Below, piece after piece: positions 49,728 through 63,268 of a stretch of DNA of 64,000 nucleotides. The stretch covers positions 56,272,304-56,336,303 of the forward strand of contig OY829537.1 in the NCBI GenBank assembly GCA_963691705.1, read 5' to 3'. Each line of letters starts with the position of its first letter. Within the stretch, counting starts at the first letter, position 1. A program made the position numbers and the translations under genes. A model generated the notes under the pieces. That model ran no database searches. It was not told where the DNA came from and worked only from the letters and a program-made list of their open reading frames with translations. Source of the DNA: Viola odorata. Its lineage: Eukaryota > Streptophyta > Magnoliopsida > Malpighiales > Violaceae.

Positions 49728-50755
49728 CCGTGTATGTCATATAATTTCTAATGAACGCACAAGTTATCCGCGATGTGATAAAATGATGACATGCTCAATT
49801 TAAGGAATGTTCAAAAACGTAGATTTTTTCTTTTTCATGCTAAAACTTGCCTCACATGCTAAGTTTTCACGCCAATTTCATTTCCTTTGCTTCAATTTGA
49901 TTGTATGATGTCTTGTGTAATTAATTGCAATATATGCATATTAATTAGCTTGTTATTTCATGTGAAATTTTTGCCACTGTTTCCATTTTAAAAACTTGCT
50001 ATTTTTCATGGATTTGAGTCGCTGCCATGCTTGGGGTTTATTTGGGGTTGGTTTGAGTGAGTTCTAACATGTAAGTGTCACCTTGCTCACCGACCATGGC
50101 GCCAGCGACGTGATGAGGAAGAAAAGAGTGGGTTTGGCGGGAAAGAAAGGAAGGAAAGGTGATAGGCTTGGCTTTGGTGAAGCCCATTTGTTTTAACTTA
50201 AATTTTGGATTAATTCCAAGCCCATTTTTTGTTGTCCAAATTAAGAAAATGGGCCTAAGCCCGACCCATTAGATTTTCGTATGTTAAAACGTTGCATTAT
50301 TTTCGTGCATCATTTTCGTGTTTTATTTAAATGTTCGTATGCCATGTTTATTAAATTGTATGCTTAAATCGTATGGTTGTTTAATATTTCGTATAAAGGC
50401 TGGATTAATTGTTTTGACTTGTTGTAATTGTTTTAATTATTTATCTCAGTTGTTGTAATAATTAGCTAGATTAATTATTTCGATCTCCAATTTGTAATAA
50501 TTAGGGAGGTAATTAGTAAAAATCGTCGATGTTCGCTATACTTACAGTATTATTGCACGTTGCTCATCGTTTGGGGCTTGTCAAAAAAGGTAAGATTAAC
50601 TTAAACTCTTTTATTTATTTTTTTATGCTTTGAATAAATGTCTTTTAGACACTCATGAACGAAATAAAGCGTGAAGGCCCAAGCTGCTCGCAGGTATATA
50701 TTTGTGACTTCTTACGTCTAAAATATGTCATGGATATAAGAGTTAATAGACACGG
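49728..50755 (+). repeat. Monomer M49, B/A mosaic, 1028 bp
   Basis: B-like start ('ttttcacgcc', 'cttgtgtaatt'). A subtype from 'gaaatttttgcc' (about 49965) onward. Its right edge has private 'cacggccgtg'. Confidence 0.93.
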
Positions 50756-51781
50756 CCGTGTATGTCATATAATTTCTAATGAACGCACAAGTTATCCGCG
50801 ATGTGATAAAATGATGACATGCTCAATTTAAGGAATGTTCAAAAACGTAGATTTTTTCTTTTTCATGCTAAAACTTGCCTCACATGCTAAGTTTTCACGC
50901 CAATTTCATTTCCTTTGCTTCAATTTGATTGTATGATGTCTTGTGTAATTAATTGCAATATATGCATATTAATTAGCTTGTTATTTCATGTGAAATTTGC
51001 CACTGTTTCCATTTAAAAAACTTGCTATTTTTCGTGGATTTGAGTTGCTGCCATACTTGGGGTTTATTTGGGGTTGATTTGAGTGAGTTCTAACATATAA
51101 GTGTCACCTTGGTCACCGACCATGGCGCCAGCGACGTGATGAGGAAGAAGAGAGTGGGTTTGGCGGGAAAGAAAGGAAGGAAAGGTGATGGGCTTGGCTT
51201 TGGTGAAGCCCATATGTTTTAACATAAATTTTGGATTAATTCCAAGTCCATTTTTTGTTGTCCAAATTAAGAAAATGGGCCTAAGCCCGACCCATTAGAT
51301 TTTCGTATGTTAAAATGTCTCATTATTTTCGTGCATCATTTTCGTGTTTTATTTAAATGTTCGTATTCCATGTTTATTAAATTGTATGCTTAAATCGTAT
51401 GGTTGTTTAATATTTCGTATAAAGGATGGATTAATTGTTTTGACTTGTTGTAATTCTTTTTATTTTTTATCTCAGTTGTTGTAATAATTAGCTAGATTAA
51501 TTATTCTGATCTCCAATTTGTAATAACTAGGGAGGTAATTAGTAAAAATCGTCTATGTTCGCTATACTTACACTATTATTGCTCGTTGCTCATCGTTTGG
51601 GGCTCGTCAAAAAAGGAAATATTAACTTAAACTCTTTTATTTATTTTTTTATGCTTTGAATGAATGTCTTTTAGACACTCATGAACGAAATAAAGCGTGA
51701 AGGCCCAAGATGCTCGCAGGTATATATTTCTGACTGCTTACGTCTAAAACATATCATGGATATAAGAGTTAATAGACACGA
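50756..51781 (+). repeat. Monomer M50, B-like, 1026 bp
   Basis: Copy of M47 at offset 3082; private 'aaaggatgg', 'atttctgactg' and 'acatatcatgg'. Confidence 0.95.
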
Positions 51782-52845
51782 CCGTGTATGTCATATAATT
51801 TCTAATGAACGCACAAGGTATCCATGATGTGATAAAATGATGACATGCTCAATTTAAGGAATGTTCAAAAACGTAGATTTTTTCTTTTTCATGCTAAAAC
51901 TTGCCTCACATGCTAAGTTTTCATGCCAATTTCATTTCCTTTGCTTCAATTTGATTGTATGATGTCTTGAGTAATTAATAGCAATATATGCATATTAATT
52001 AGCTTGTTATTTGATGTGAAATTTTGCCACTGTTTCCGTTTCAAAAACTTGCTATTTTTCGTGGATTTGAGTTGCTGCCATGCTTGGGGTTTATTTGGGG
52101 TTGATTTGAGTGAGTTCTAACATGTAAGTGTCACCTTCGTCACCGACCATGGCGCCAGCGACGTGATGAGGAAGAAGAGAGTGGGTTTGGGGGGAAAGAA
52201 AGGAAGGAAAGGTGATGGGCTTGGCTTTGGTGAAGCCCATTTGTTTTAACTTAAATTTTGGATTAATTCCAAGCCCATTTTTTGTTGTCCAAATTAAGAA
52301 AATGGGCCTAAGCCATACCCATTAGATTTTCGTATGTTAAAACGTCGCATTATTTTCGTGCATCATTTTCGTGTTTTATTTAAATGTTCATATGCCATGT
52401 TTATTAAATTGTATGCTTAAATCGTATGGTTGTTTAATATTTCGTATAAATGCTTGATTAATTATTTTGACTTGTTGTAATTCTTTTAATTATTTATCTT
52501 AGTTGTTGTAATAATTAGGTAATGCTTTAATTATTTCACTTGTTGTAATAATTAGCTAGATTAATTATTCCGATCTCCAATTTGTAATAATTAGTGAGGT
52601 AATTAGTAAAAATCGTGTATGTTCGCTATACTTATGCTATTATTGCTCGTTGCTCATCGTTCGGGGCTCGTCAAAAAAGGTAATATTAACTTAAACTCTT
52701 TTATTTATTTTTTTACGCTTTGAATGAATGTCTTTTAGACACTCATGAACGAAATAAAGCGTGAAGGCCCAAGATGCTCGCAGGTATATATTTGTGACTG
52801 CTTACGTCTAAAACATGTCATGGATATAAGAGTTACTAGACACGA
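51782..52845 (+). repeat. Monomer M51, mosaic long form, 1064 bp
   Basis: P-like 'taatagcaat' and 'ccgtttcaaaaac' without the 19-bp deletion. E2F-like site altered to tttggggggaaa. Private 'cacaaggtatcc' and 'agccataccc'. 'tttttttacgc' is shared with M55, M57 and M61. Confidence 0.93.
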
Positions 52846-53873
52846 CCGTGTATGTCATATAATTTCTAATGAACGCACAAGTTATCCGCGATGTGATAAA
52901 ATGATGACATGCTCAATTTAAGGAATGTTCAAAAACGTAGATTTTTTCTTTTTCATGCTAAAACTTGCCTCACATGCTATGTTTTCATGCCAATTTCATT
53001 TCCTTTGCTTCAATTTGATTGTATGATGTCTTGAGTAATTAATTGCAATATATGCATATTAATTAGCTTGTTATTTCATGTGAAATTTTTACCACTGTTT
53101 CCATTTAAAAAACTTGCTATTTTTCGTGGATTTGAGTCGCTGCCATGCTTGGGGTTTATTTGGGGTTGGTTTGAGTGAGTTCTAACATGTAAGTGTCACC
53201 TTGCTCACCGACCATGGCGCCAGCGACGTGATGAGGAAGAAAAGAGTGGGTTTGGCGGGAAAGAAAGGAAGTAAAGGTGATAGGCTTGGCTTTGGTGAAG
53301 CCCATTTGTTTTAACTTAAATTTTGGATTAATTCCAAGCCCATTTTTTGTTGTCCAAATTAAGAAAATGGGCCTAAGCCCGACCCATTAGATTTTCGTGT
53401 GTTAAAACGTCGCATTATTTTCGTGCATCATTTTCGTGTTTTATTTAAATGTTCGTATGCCATGTTTATTAAATTGTGTGCTTAAATCGTATGGTTGTTT
53501 AATATTTCGTATAAAGGCTGGATTAATTGTTTTGACTTGTTGTAATTGTTTTAATTATTTATCTCAGTTGTTGTAATAATTAGCTAGATTAATTATTTCG
53601 ATCTCCAATTTGTAATAATTAGGGAGGTAATTAGTAAAAATCGTAGATGTTCGCTATACTTACACTATTATTGCTCGTTGCTCATCGTTTGGGGCTTGTC
53701 AAAAAAGGTAAGATTAACTTAAACTCTTTTATTTATTTTTTTATGCTTTGAATGAATGTCTTTTAGACACTCATGAACGAACTAAAGCGTGAAGGCCCAA
53801 GATGCCTGCACGGATATATTTGTGACTTCTTACGTCTAAAATATGTCATGGATATAAGAGTTAATAGACACGA
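52846..53873 (+). repeat. Monomer M52, A-like, 1028 bp
   Basis: 'gaaatttttacc', 'aaattgtgtgc', 'cgtagatgttcgc', 'gaactaaag' and 'gatgcctgcacgg', all shared with M58. Confidence 0.95.
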
Positions 53874-54918
53874 CCGTGTATGTCATATAATTTCTAATGA
53901 ACGCACAAGTTATCCACGATGTGATAAAATGATAACATGCTCAATTTAAGGAATGTTCAAAAACGTAGATTTTTTCTTTTTTCATGCTAAGTTTTCATGC
54001 CAATTTCATTTCCTTTGCTTCAATTTGATTGTATGATGTCTTGAGTAATTAATAGCAATATATGCATATTAATTAGCTTGTTATTTGATGTGAAATTTTG
54101 CCACTGTTTCCGTTTCAAAAACTTGCTATTTTTAGCGGATTTGAGTTGCTGCCATGCTTGAGGTTTCTTTGGGGTTGATTTGAGTGAGTTCTAACATGTA
54201 AGTGTCACCTTGGTCACCGACCATGGCGCGAGCGACGTGATGAGGAAGAAGAGAGTGGGTTTGGCGGGAAAGAAAGGAAGGAAAGGTGATGGGCTTGGCT
54301 TTGGTGAAGCCCATTTGTTTTAACTTAAATTTTGGATTAATTCCAAGCCCATTTTTTGTTGTCCAAATTAAGAAAATGGGCCTAAGCCCGACCCATTAAA
54401 TTTTCGTATGTTAAAACGTCGCATTATTTTCGTGCATCATTTTCGTGTTTTATTTAAATGTTCGTATGCCATGTTTATTAAATTGTATGCTTAAATCGTA
54501 TGGTTGTTTAATATTTCTATAAATGCTTGATTAATTATTTTGACTTGTTGTAATTCTTTTAATTATTTATCTTTGTTGTTGTAATAATTAGGTAATGCTT
54601 TAATTATTTCACTTGTTGTAATAATTAGCTAGATTAATTATTCCGATCTCCAATTTGTAATAATTAGGGAGGTAATTCGTAAAAATCATGTATGTTCACT
54701 ATACTTACGCTATTATTGCTCGTTGCTCATCGTTCGGGGCTCGTCAAAAAAGGTAATATTAACTTAAACTCTTTTATTTATTTATTTATGCTTTGAATGA
54801 ATGTCTTTTAGACACTCATGAACGAAATAAAGCGTGAAGGCCCAAGATGCTCGCAGGTATATATTTGTGACTGCTTACGTCTAAAACATGTCATGGATAT
54901 AAGAGTTTATAGACACGA
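53874..54918 (+). repeat. Monomer M53, P/F mosaic, 1045 bp
   Basis: Carries 'cttgaggtttctttgg', in which an A-to-C change removes a minus-strand TAA stop and creates the 60-codon open frame at 54132-54314. Twin of M59. Confidence 0.95.
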
Positions 54919-55946
54919 CCGTGTAAGTCATATAATTTCTAATGAACGCACAAGTTATCCGCGATGTGATAAAATGATGACATGCTCAATTTAAGGAATG
55001 TTCAAAAACGTATATTTTTTCATTTTCATGCTAAAACTTGCCTCACATGCTATGTTTTCATGCCAATTTTATTTCCTTTGCTTCAATTTGATTGTATGAT
55101 GTCTTGAGTAATTAATTGCAATATATGCATATTAATTAGCTTGTTATTTCATGTGAAATTTTTGCCACTGTTTCCATTTAAAAAACTTGCTATTTTTCAT
55201 GGATTTGAGTCGCTGCCATGCTTGGGGTTTATTTGGGGTTGGTTTGAGTGAGTTCTAACATGTAAGTGTCACCTTGCTCACCGACCATGGCGCCAGCGAC
55301 GTGATGAGGAAGAAAAGAGTGGGTTTGGCGGGAAAGAAAGGAAGGAAAGGTGATAGGCTTGGCTTTGGTAAAGCCCATTTGTTTTAACTTAAATTTTGGA
55401 TTAATTCCAAGCCAATTTTTTGTTGTCCAAATTAAGAAAATGGGCCTAAGCCCGACCCATTAGATTTTCGTATGTTAAAACGTTGCATTATTTTCGTGCA
55501 TCATTTTCGTGTTTTATTTAAATGTTCGTATGCCATGTTTATTAAATTGTATGCTTAAATCGTATGGTTGTTTAATATTTCGTATAAAGGCTGGATTAAT
55601 TGTTTTGACTTGTTGTAATTCTTTTTATTTTTTATCTCAGTTGTTGTAATAATTAGCTAGATTAATTATTCTGATCTCCAATTTGTAATAACTAGGGAGG
55701 TAATTAGTAAAAATCGTCTATGTTCGCTATACTTACACTATTATTGCTCGTTGCTCATCGTTTGGGGCTCGTCAAAAAAGGAAATATTAACTTAAACTCT
55801 TTTATTTATTTTTTTATGCTTTGAATGAATGTCTTTTAGACACTCATGAACGAAATAAAGCGTGAAGGCCCAAGATGCTCGCAGGTATATATTTGTGACT
55901 GCTTACGTCTAAAACATGTCATGGATATAAGAGTTAATAGACACGA
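54919..55946 (+). repeat. Monomer M54, A/B mosaic, 1028 bp
   Basis: A front with 'ccaattttattt' and 'gccaatttttt'; B-like back ('attctgatc', 'ggaaatatt'). Private 'cgtatatttttt'. Confidence 0.93.
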
Positions 55947-57010
55947 CCGTATATGCCATATAATTTCTAATGAACGCACAAGTTATCCATGATGTGATAA
56001 AATGATGACATGCTCAATTTAAGGAATGTTCAAAAACGTAGATTTTTTCTTTTTCATGCTAAAACTTGCCTCACATGCTAAGTTTTCATGCCAATTTCAT
56101 TTCCTTTGCTTCAATTTGATTGTATGATGTCTTGAGTAATTAATAGCAATATATGCATATTAAGTAGCTTGTTATTTGATGTGAAATTTTGCCACTGTTT
56201 CCGTTTCAAAAACTTGCTATTTTTCGTGGATTTGAGTTGCTGCCATGCTTGGGGTTTATTTGGGGTTGATTTGAGTGAGTTCTAACATGTAAGTGTCACC
56301 TTCGTCACCGACCATGGCGCCAGCGACGTGATGAGGAAGAAGAGAGTGGGTTTGGCGTGAAAGAAAGGAAGGAAAGGTGATAGGCTTGGCTTTGGTAAAG
56401 CCCATTTGTTTTAACTTAAATTTTGGATTAATTCCAAGCCCATTTTTTGTTGTCCAAATTAAGAAAATGGGCCTAAGCCCGACCCATTAGATTTTCGTAT
56501 GTTAAAACGTCGCATTATTTTCGTGCATCATTTTCGTGTTTTATTTAAATGTTCATATGCCATGTTTATTAAATTGTATGCTTAAATCGTATGGTTGTTT
56601 AATATTTCGTATAAATGCTTGATTAATTATTTTGACTTGTTGTAATTCTTTTAATTATTTATCTTAGTTGTTGTAATAATTAGGTAATGCTTTAATTATT
56701 TCACTTGTTGTAATAATTAGCTAGATTAATTATTCCGATCTCCAATTTGTAATAATTAGTGAGGTAATTAGTAAAAATCGTGTATGTTCGCTATACTTAT
56801 ACTATTATTGTTCGCTGCTCATCGTTCGGGGCTCGTCAAAAAAGGTAATATTAACTTAAACTCTTTTATTTATTTTTTTACGCTTTGAATGAATGTCTTT
56901 TAGACACTCATGAACGAAATAAAGCGTGAAGGCCCAAGATGCTCGTAGGTATATATTTGTGACTGCTTACGTCTAAAACATGTCATGGATATAAGAGTTA
57001 CTAGACACGA
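55947..57010 (+). repeat. Monomer M55, mosaic long form, 1064 bp
   Basis: 'attaagtagc' shared with M61. E2F-like site altered to tttggcgtgaaa, whereas M61 has it intact. Private 'ttgttcgctgctc'. Confidence 0.93.
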
Positions 57011-58038
57011 CCGTGTATGTCATATAATTTCTAATGAACGCACAAGTTATCCGCGATGTGATAAAATGATGACATGCTCAATTTAAGGAATGTTCAAAAA
57101 CGTAGATTTTTTCTTTTTCATGCTAAAACTTGCCTCACATGCTATGTTTTCATGCCAATTTCATTTCCTTTGCTTCAATTTGATTGTATGATGTCTTGAG
57201 TAATTAATTGCAATATATGCATATTAATTAGCTTGTTATTTCATGTGAAATTTTTGCCACTGTTTCCATTTAAAAAACTTGGTATTTTTCGTGGATTTGA
57301 GTCGCTGCCATGCTTGGGGTTTATTTGGGGTTGGTTTGAGTGAGTTCTAACATGTAAGTGTCACCTTGCTCACCGACCATGGCGCCAGCGACGTGATGAG
57401 GAAGAAAAGAGTGGGTTTGGCGGGAAAGAAAGGAAGGAAAGGTGATGGGCTTGGCTTTGGTGAAGCCCATATGTTTTAACTTAAATTTTGGATTAATTCC
57501 AAGTCCATTTTTTGTTGTCCAAATTAAGAAAATGGGCCTAAGCCCGACCCATTAGATTTTCGTATGTTAAAATGTCTCATTATTTTCGTGCATCATTTTC
57601 GTGTTTTATTTAAATGTTCGTATGCCATGTTTATTAAATTGTATGCTTAAATCGTATGGTTATTTAATATTTCGTATAAAGGCTGGATTAATTGTTTTGA
57701 CTTGTTGTAATTCTTTTTATTTTTTATCTCAGTTGTTGTAATAATTAGCTAGATTAATTATTCTGATCTCCAATTTGTAATAACAAGGGAGGTAATTAGT
57801 AAAAATCGTCTATGTTCGCTATACTTACACTATTATTGCTCGTTGCTCATCGTTTGGGGCTCGTCAAAAAAGGAAATATTAACTTAAAATCTTTTATTTA
57901 TTTTTTTATGCTTTGAATGAATGTCTTTTAGACACTCATGAACGAAATAAAGCGTGAAGGCCCAAGATGCTCGCAGGTATATATTTGTGACTGCTTACGT
58001 CTAAAACATGTCATGGATATAAGAGTTAATAGACACGA
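57011..58038 (+). repeat. Monomer M56, A/B mosaic, 1028 bp
   Basis: A front with 'aacttggtattt'; B back from 'cccatatg'. 'gttatttaatatt' shared with M62; private 'aataacaaggg'. Confidence 0.93.
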
Positions 58039-59103
58039 CCGTATATGTCATATAATTTCTAATGAACGCACAAGTTATCCATGATGTGATAAAATGATGA
58101 CATGCTCAATTTAAGGAATGTTCAAAAACGTAGATTTTTTCTTTTTCATGCTAAAACTTGCCTCACATGCTAAGTTTTCATGCCAATTTCATTTCCTTTG
58201 CTTCAATTTGATTGTATGATGTCTTGAGTAATTAATTGCAATATATGCATATTAATTAGCTTGTTATTTCATGTGAAATTTTTGCCACTGTTTCCATTTA
58301 AAAAACTTGGTATTTTTCGTGGATTTGAGTCGCTGCCATGCTTGGGGTTTATTTGGGGTTGATTTGAGTGAGTTCTAACATGTAAGTGTCACCTTCGTCA
58401 CCGACCATGGCGCCAGCGACGTGATGAGGAAGAAGAGAGTGGGTTTGGGGGGAAAGAAAGGAAGGAAAGGTGATGGGCTTGGCTTTGGTGAAGCCCATTT
58501 GTTTTAACTTAAATTTTGGATTAATTCCAAGCCCATTTTTTGTTGTCCAAATTAAGAAAATGGGCCTAAGCCCGACCCATTAGATTTTCGTATGTTAAAA
58601 CGTCGCATTATTTTCGTGCATCATTTTCGTGTTTTATTTAAATGTTCATATGCCATGTTTATTAAATTGTATGCTTAAATCGTATGGTTGTTTAATATTT
58701 CGTATAAATGCTTGAGTAATTATTTTGACTTGTTGTAATTCTTTTAATTATTTATCTTAGTTGTTGTAATAATTAGGTAATGCTTTAATTATTTCACTTG
58801 TTGTAATAATTAGCTAGATTAATTATTCCGATCTCCAATTTGTAATAATTAGTGAGGTAATTAGTAAAAATCGTGTATGTTCGCTATACTTATGCTATTA
58901 TTGCTCGCTGCTCATCGTTCGGGGCTCGTCAAAAAAGGTAATATTAACTTAAACTCTTTTATTTATTTTTTTACGCTTTGAATGAATGTCTTTTAGACAC
59001 TCATGAATGAAATAAAGCGTGAAGGCCCAAGATGCTCGCAGGTATATATTTGTGACTGCTTACGTCTAAAACATGTCATGGATATAAGAGTTACTAGACA
59101 CGA
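58039..59103 (+). repeat. Monomer M57, mosaic long form, 1065 bp
   Basis: Longest monomer. Its 5' part has the M56-like 'gaaatttttgcc' and 'aacttggtattt', whereas its HOR counterpart M51 is P-like there. The 3' part with tttggggggaaa matches M51. A local crossover or conversion inside the HOR explains this. Confidence 0.93.
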
Positions 59104-60131
59104 CCGTGTATGTCATATAATTTTTAATGAACGCACAAGTTATCCGCGATGTGATAAAATGATGACATGCTCAATTTAAGGAATGTTCAAAAACGTAGAT
59201 TTTTTCTTTTTCATGCTAAAACTTGCCTCACATGCTATGTTTTCATGCCAATTTCATTTCCTTTGCTTCAATTTGATTGTATGATGTCTTGAGTAATTAA
59301 TTGCAATATATGCATATTAATTAGCTTGTTATTTCATGTGAAATTTTTACCACTGTTTCCATTTAAAAAACTTGCTATTTTTCGTGGATTTGAGTCGCTG
59401 CCATGCTTGGGGTTTATTTGGGGTTGGTTTGAGTGAGTTCTAACATGTAAGTGTCACCTTGCTCACCGACCATGGCGCCAGCGACGTGATGAGGAAGAAA
59501 AGAGTGGGTTTGGCGGGAAAGAAAGGAAGGAAAGGTGATAGGCTTGGCTTTGGTGAAGCCCATTTGTTTTAACTTAAATTTTGGATTAATTCCAAGCCCA
59601 TTTTTTGTTGTCCAAATTAAGAAAATGGGCTTAAGCCCGACCCATTAGATTTTCGTATGTTAAAACGTCGCATTATTTTCGTGCATCAATTTCGTGTTTT
59701 ATTTAAATGTTCGTATGCCATGTTTATTAAATTGTGTGCTTAAATCGTATGGTTGTTTAATATTTCGTATAAAGGCTGGATTAATTGTTTTGACTTGTTG
59801 TAATTGTTTTAATTATTTATCTCAGTTGTTGTAATAATTAGCTAGATTAATTATTTCGATCTCCAATTTGTAATAATTAGGGAGGTAATTAGTAAAAATC
59901 GTAGATGTTCGCTATACTTACACTATTATTGCTCGTTGCTCATCGTTTGGGGCTTGTCAAAAAAGGTAAGATTAACTTAAACTCTTTTATTTATTTTTTT
60001 ATGCTTTGAATGAATGTCTTTTAGACACTCATGAACGAACTAAAGCGTGAAGGCCCAAGATGCCTGCACGGATATATTTGTGACTTCTTACGTCTAAAAT
60101 ATGTCATGGATATAAGAGTTAATAGACACGA
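59104..60131 (+). repeat. Monomer M58, A-like, 1028 bp
   Basis: Counterpart of M52. A c-to-t change creates the perfect 12-bp palindrome gggcttaagccc at 59627-59638. Private 'catcaatttcg'. Confidence 0.95.
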
Positions 60132-61176
60132 CCGTGTATGTCATATAATTTCTAATGAACGCACAAGTTATCCACGATGTGATAAATTGATGACATGCTC
60201 AATTTAAGGAATGTTCAAAAACGTAGATTTTTTCTTTTTTCATGCTAAGTTTTCATGCCAATTTCATTTCCTTTGCTTCAATTTGATTGTATGATGTCTT
60301 GAGTAATTAATAGCAATATATGCATATTAATTAGCTTGTTATTTGATGTGAAATTTTGCCACTGTTTCCGTTTCAAAAACTTGCTATTTTTAGCGGATTT
60401 GAGTTGCTGCCATGCTTGAGGTTTCTTTGGGGTTGATTTGAGTGAGTTCTAACATGTAAGTGTCACCTTGGTCACCGACCATGGCGCGAGCGACGTGATG
60501 AGGAAGAAGAGAGTGGGTTTGGCGGGAAAGAAAGGAAGGAAAGGTGATGGGCTTGGCTTTGGTGAAGCCCATTTGTTTTAACTTAAATTTTGGATTAATT
60601 CCAAGCCCATTTTTTGTTGTCCAAATTAAGAAAATGGGCCTAAGCCCGACCCATTAAATTTTCGTATGTTAAAACGTCGCATTATTTTCGTGCATCATTT
60701 TCGTGTTTTATTTAAATGTTCGTATGCCATGTTTATTAAATTGTATGCTTAAATCGTATGGTTGTTTAATATTTCTATAAATGCTTGATTAATTATTTTG
60801 ACTTGTTGTAATTCTTTTAATTATTTATCTTAGTTGTTGTAATAATTAGGTAATGCTTTAATTATTTCACTTGTTGTAATAATTAGCTAGATTAATTATT
60901 CCGATCTCCAATTTGTAATAATTAGGGAGGTAATTCATAAAAATCATGTATGTTCACTATACTTACGCTATTATTGCTCGTTGCTCATCGTTCGGGGCTC
61001 GTCAAAAAAGGTAATATTAACTTAAACTCTTTTATTTATTTATTTATGCTTTGAATGAATGTCTTTTAGACACTCATGAACGAAATAAAGCGTGAAGGCC
61101 CAAGATGCTCGCAGGTATATATTTGTGACTGCTTACGTCTAAAACATGTCATGGATATAAGAGTTTATAGACACGA
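60132..61176 (+). repeat. Monomer M59, P/F mosaic, 1045 bp
   Basis: Counterpart of M53 at offset 6258, with the same lost minus-strand stop. Private 'gataaattgatg' and 'aattcataaaa'. Confidence 0.95.
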
Positions 61177-62204
61177 CCGTGTAAGTCATATAATTTCTAA
61201 TGAACGCACAAGTTATCCGCGATGTGATAAAATGATGACATGCTCAATTTAAGGAATGTTCAAAAACGTAGATTTTTTCATTTTCATGCTAAAACTTGCC
61301 TCACATGCTATGTTTTCATGCCAATTTTATTTCCTTTGCTTCAATTTGATTGTATGATGTCTTGAGTAATTAATTGCAATATATGCATATTAATTAGCTT
61401 GTTATTTCATGTGAAATTTTTGCCACTGTTTCCATTTAAAAAACTTGCTATTTTTCATGGATTTGAGTCGCTGCCATGCTTGGGGTTTATTTGGGGTTGG
61501 TTTGAGTGACTTCTAACATGTAAGTGTCACCTTGCTCACCGACCATGGCGCCAGCGACGTGATGAGGAAGAAAAGAGTGGGTTTGGCGGGAAAGAAAGGA
61601 AGGAAAGGTGATAGGCTTGGCTTTGGTAAAGCCCATTTGTTTTAACTTAAATTTTGGATTAATTCCAAGCCAATTTTTTGTTGTCCAAATTATGAAAATG
61701 GGCCTAAGCCCGACCCATTAGATTTTCGTATGTTAAAACGTTGCATTATTTTCGTGCATCATTTTCGTGTTTTATTTAAATGTTCGTATGCCATGTTTAT
61801 TAAATTGTATGCTTAAATCGTATGGTTGTTTAATATTTCGTATAAAGGCTGGATTAATTGTTTTGACTTGTTGTAATTCTTTTTATTTTTTATCTCAGTT
61901 GTTGTAATAATTAGCTAGATTAATTATTCTGATCTCCAATTTGTAATAACTAGGGAGGTAATTAGTAAAAATCGTCTATGTTCGCTATACTTACACTATT
62001 ATTGCTCGTTGCTCATCGTTTGGGGCTCGTCAAAAAAGGAAATATTAACTTAAACTCTTTTATTTGTTTTTTTATGCTTTGAATGAATGTCTTTTAGACA
62101 CTCATGAACGAAATAAAGCGTGAAGGCCCAAGATGCTCGCAGGTATATATTTGTGACTGCTTACGTCTAAAACATGTCATGGATTTAAGAGTTAATAGAC
62201 ACGA
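61177..62204 (+). repeat. Monomer M60, A/B mosaic, 1028 bp
   Basis: Counterpart of M54; private 'gtgacttctaac', 'aattatgaaaatgg' and 'ggatttaag'. Confidence 0.95.
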
Positions 62205-63268
62205 CCGTATATGTCATATAATTTCTAATGAACGCACAAGTTATCCATGATGTGATAAAATGATGACATGCTCAATTTAAGGAATGTTCAAAAACGTAGA
62301 TTTTTTCTTTTTCATGCTAAAACTTGCCTCACATGCTAAGTTTTCATGCCAATTTCATTTCCTTTGCTTCAATTTGATTGTATGATGTCTTGAGTAATTA
62401 ATAGCAATATATGCATATTAAGTAGCTTGTTATTTGATGTGAAATTTTGCCACTGTTTCCGTTTCAAAAACTTGCTATTTTTCGTGGATTTGAGTTGCTG
62501 CCATGCTTGGGGTTTATTTGGGGTTGATTTGAGTGAGTTCTAACATGTAAGTGTCACCTTCGTCACCGACCATGGCGCCAGCGACGTGATGAGGAAGAAG
62601 AGAGTGGGTTTGGCGGGAAAGAAAGGAAGGAAAGGTGATAGGCTTGGCTTTGGTAAAGCCCATTTGTTTTAACTTAAATTTTGGATTAATTCCAAGCCCA
62701 TTTTTTGTTGTCCAAATTAAGAAAATGGGCCTAAGCCCGACCCATTAGATTTTCGTATGTTAAAACGTCGCATTATTTTCGTGCATCATTTTCGTGTTTT
62801 ATTTAAATGTTCATATGCCATGTTTATTAAATTGTATGCTTAAATCGTATGGTTGTTTAATATTTCGTATAAATGCTTGATTAATTATTTTGACTTGTTG
62901 TAATTCTTTTAATTATTTATCTTAGTTGTTGTAATAATTAGGTAATGCTTTAATTATTTCACTTGTTGTAATAATTAGCTAGATTAATTATTCCGATCTC
63001 CAATTTGTAATAATTAGTGAGGTAATTAGTAAAAATCGTGTATGTTCGCTATACTTATACTATTATTGCTCGCTGCTCATCGTTCGGGGCTCGTCAAAAA
63101 AGGTAATATTAACTTAAACTCTTTTATTTATTTTTTTACGCTTTGAATGAATGTCTTTTAGACACTCATGAACGAAATAAAGCGTGAAGGCCCAAGATGC
63201 TCGTAGGTATATATTTGTGACTGCTTACGTCTAAAACATGTCATGGATATAAGAGTTACTAGACACGA
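62205..63268 (+). repeat. Monomer M61, mosaic long form, 1064 bp
   Basis: Counterpart of M55, with an intact E2F-like palindrome. Confidence 0.95.

Larger units (their letters stand above)
46646..51781 (+). repeat. A-like/B-like short-form block with 2054- and 3082-bp periodicities
   Basis: Five short-form monomers (1028, 1026, 1028, 1028 and 1026 bp) lack the 37-bp segment. M46 and M48 are A-like and 2054 bp apart. M47 and M50 are B-like, 3082 bp apart, and share 'ccatacttgg', 'aacatataag', 'aacataaatt' and 'cgtattccatg'. M49 has a B-like 5' part and an A-like 3' part, so it looks like the recombinant joining the two. Confidence 0.88.

Noticed and set aside
54132..54314. 60-codon minus-strand open reading frame in M53
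   Set aside because: It lies across the purine tract and hairpin 1. It is open only because 'tttatttgg' became 'tttctttgg', removing the TAA that closes the same frame at about 48 codons in ordinary monomers. No recognisable domain is present.
60390..60572. Identical 60-codon minus-strand frame in M59
   Set aside because: It is the 6258-bp HOR copy of the frame in M53, so identity reflects recent duplication and not protein-level constraint.
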